A DNA stretch of 6,790 nt, taken from contig CAKUKJ010000130.1 in the NCBI GenBank assembly GCA_934662525.1, positions 1-6,790 on the forward strand, given 5' to 3'. The stretch is from an uncultured Coriobacteriales bacterium (GTDB taxonomy: Bacteria; Actinomycetota; Coriobacteriia; Coriobacteriales; UMGS124). Position 1 is the stretch's first letter. Every line of letters begins with the position of its first letter. The notes beneath the pieces are model-generated. The model was not told the origin of the DNA, did no database searches, and was given only the letters and a program-made list of their open reading frames with translations. This document shows positions 5,831 through 6,790 of this stretch, piece by piece. The translations under genes were made by a program, and so were the position numbers.

Positions 5831-6790
5831 GGTTCAGCCTCAAGCGCCTCTTTGCCCGAAAGGGCCTCTTGGGCCTGTGCCAGGCGTATGGGTACGCAGG
5901 TCTCGTCTGCGCGGGCCCCATGATATTGGGCGTCATCCTGCTCACGGGGGTGTCGTTCATATCGGGCCTGGCGGGCATGGCGCGCCACGACTCCGAGCTG
6001 CTCAACGCCATGCTCACCTATTGCCTGCTCGTGGCCCTCACGATGACGAGCGTCTTCAACATGGTGAACACCAGGTATGTGTCAGACATGCTCTATCAGG
6101 AGAAGCCCGAGCGCGTCATGCCGAGCTTCCACGGCTGTCTGGCGGTGATGCTGCCTGTGGGGTGCGCGCTATGGGCGGTCTTCCTGCACTTCTCGGGCGT
6201 CGACGTCCTCTACCGGGCGCTGTGCTTCTGGTTTGCGGCCATCCTCATGGTGGTGTGGATGCAGATGAACTACCTCAACGCGCTCAAGGACTACAAGGCC
6301 CTCGTGTCCGACTTCGCGGTGTGCCTGGCGTCGGGGTTCGCCCTCGCGGCGGTGTTGCTTGCCGTGCGTGCCGTGAGCGTGGCGTCGCTGTTCTGCTGCG
6401 TCATCCTCGCGTATGGTCTGCTCATGGCGATGTACTATCGCAGGCTTTTGCAGTTCTTCCCGCGCTGCAAGGGCGCCTCGCTGCTGTTCCTGGCGTATTT
6501 CGAGAGGTTCTGGCGGCTGTGCCTGACGGGCGTGCTGGTGAACCTGGGGCTGTTCGCGCATCTCGTCATCATGTTCTACGGGCCGGCCGGGCAGGTGGTG
6601 GAAGGTCTTTTCCGCGGCGCGCCCGTCCACGACGTCGCGGCCCTGTGCGCGTTCTTCTCCATCCTCATCACCACGGTGAACTTCGTGACGTCGGTGGAGA
6701 CCAACTTCTACCCGCGCTACCACACCTATTACAGCCTGTTCAACGACCAGGGCTCCATCCGAGACATCGACCAGGCGGGCGAGGAGATGC
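5818..6790 (+). CDS. pelG: PelG, polytopic membrane transporter subunit (3' end missing)
   Basis: Multi-spanning membrane protein thought to move the Pel polymer across the cytoplasmic membrane together with PelF, PelD and PelE. The frame from ATG 5818 stays open to the right edge: 324 codons plus one base, against roughly 455 residues in the family, so about the last 130 are missing. It begins M-A-G-I-G-F-S-L-K-R-L-F-A-R-K-G-L, the highly characteristic PelG N terminus, and continues with A-G-P-M-I-L-G. Eight hydrophobic segments are visible (for example residues 27-49 and 61-83, the later ones ending with a segment encoded near 6631-6700). A polar, Tyr-rich loop (N-F-Y-P-R-Y-H-T-Y-Y-S-L-F-N-D) lies near the end of the visible part. 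The fold is of the MATE/MVF-like (MOP) exporter type. It overlaps pelF by 13 bases, implying coupled translation and a stoichiometric partner. Confidence 0.94.
   Translation, partial: MAGIGFSLKRLFARKGLLGLCQAYGYAGLVCAGPMILGVILLTGVSFISGLAGMARHDSELLNAMLTYCLLVALTMTSVFNMVNTRYVSDMLYQEKPERVMPSFHGCLAVMLPVGCALWAVFLHFSGVDVLYRALCFWFAAILMVVWMQMNYLNALKDYKALVSDFAVCLASGFALAAVLLAVRAVSVASLFCCVILAYGLLMAMYYRRLLQFFPRCKGASLLFLAYFERFWRLCLTGVLVNLGLFAHLVIMFYGPAGQVVEGLFRGAPVHDVAALCAFFSILITTVNFVTSVETNFYPRYHTYYSLFNDQGSIRDIDQAGEEM

Noticed and set aside
6169..6723. Antisense open frame of 184 codons, rich in His, Glu and Arg
   Set aside because: It mirrors the hydrophobic helices of pelG; the plus-strand frame is a clear PelG that simply runs off the window edge.

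Overview
The window is a single, tightly packed, rightward operon segment of high-GC DNA. It holds five consecutive genes of a Pel-type exopolysaccharide (biofilm matrix) locus in the order pelD - pelE - pelA (deacetylase type) - pelF - pelG. Both ends of the window cut through genes: pelD is missing its beginning and pelG is missing its end. The order matches the compact Gram-positive form of the pel locus known from Bacillus cereus and found in clostridia, streptococci and actinobacteria. No pelB or pelC (outer-membrane export) gene is seen in this stretch, as expected for a cell without an outer membrane. The strong third-position GC bias and purine-rich Shine-Dalgarno sites suggest an actinobacterium, perhaps a gut Coriobacteriia member; that placement is an inference from composition and locus type, not a database match.

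Layout: 1-1546 is the C-terminal 514 codons of a PelD-like inner-membrane c-di-GMP receptor. Its upstream part looks like the tail of a short-chain dehydrogenase/epimerase (SDR) domain, followed by four membrane helices, a helical stalk, a GAF-like domain and a degenerate GGDEF-like domain that keeps an RxxD motif. 1552-2469 is pelE (two membrane helices plus a helical-repeat cytosolic domain). 2466-4421 is a membrane-anchored DUF2194/PelA-type protein with the metal-binding motifs of a polysaccharide deacetylase but no glycoside-hydrolase domain. 4418-5830 is the GT4 glycosyltransferase pelF. 5818-6790 is pelG, a polytopic membrane protein, running off the right edge. There is no non-coding stretch longer than 5 bases, and no promoter, terminator, RNA gene, mobile element or CRISPR array is visible.

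How the genes would work together (family knowledge plus inference): the SDR-like part of the first gene may supply an epimerised UDP-HexNAc. PelF polymerises the sugar nucleotide in the cytoplasm. PelG, with PelD and PelE, forms the membrane synthase/translocation complex. PelD gates the complex through c-di-GMP. PelA partly deacetylates the emerging chain outside the membrane. Gene junctions (5-bp gap, two ATGA overlaps, one 13-bp overlap), each with a good Shine-Dalgarno sequence inside the preceding gene, point to one transcript with translational coupling.

The most interesting details are the apparent SDR-PelD fusion, the retained c-di-GMP I-site, an AT-rich perfect hairpin/palindrome cluster inside pelA, and a twin-arginine-like motif just before the PelA membrane segment.
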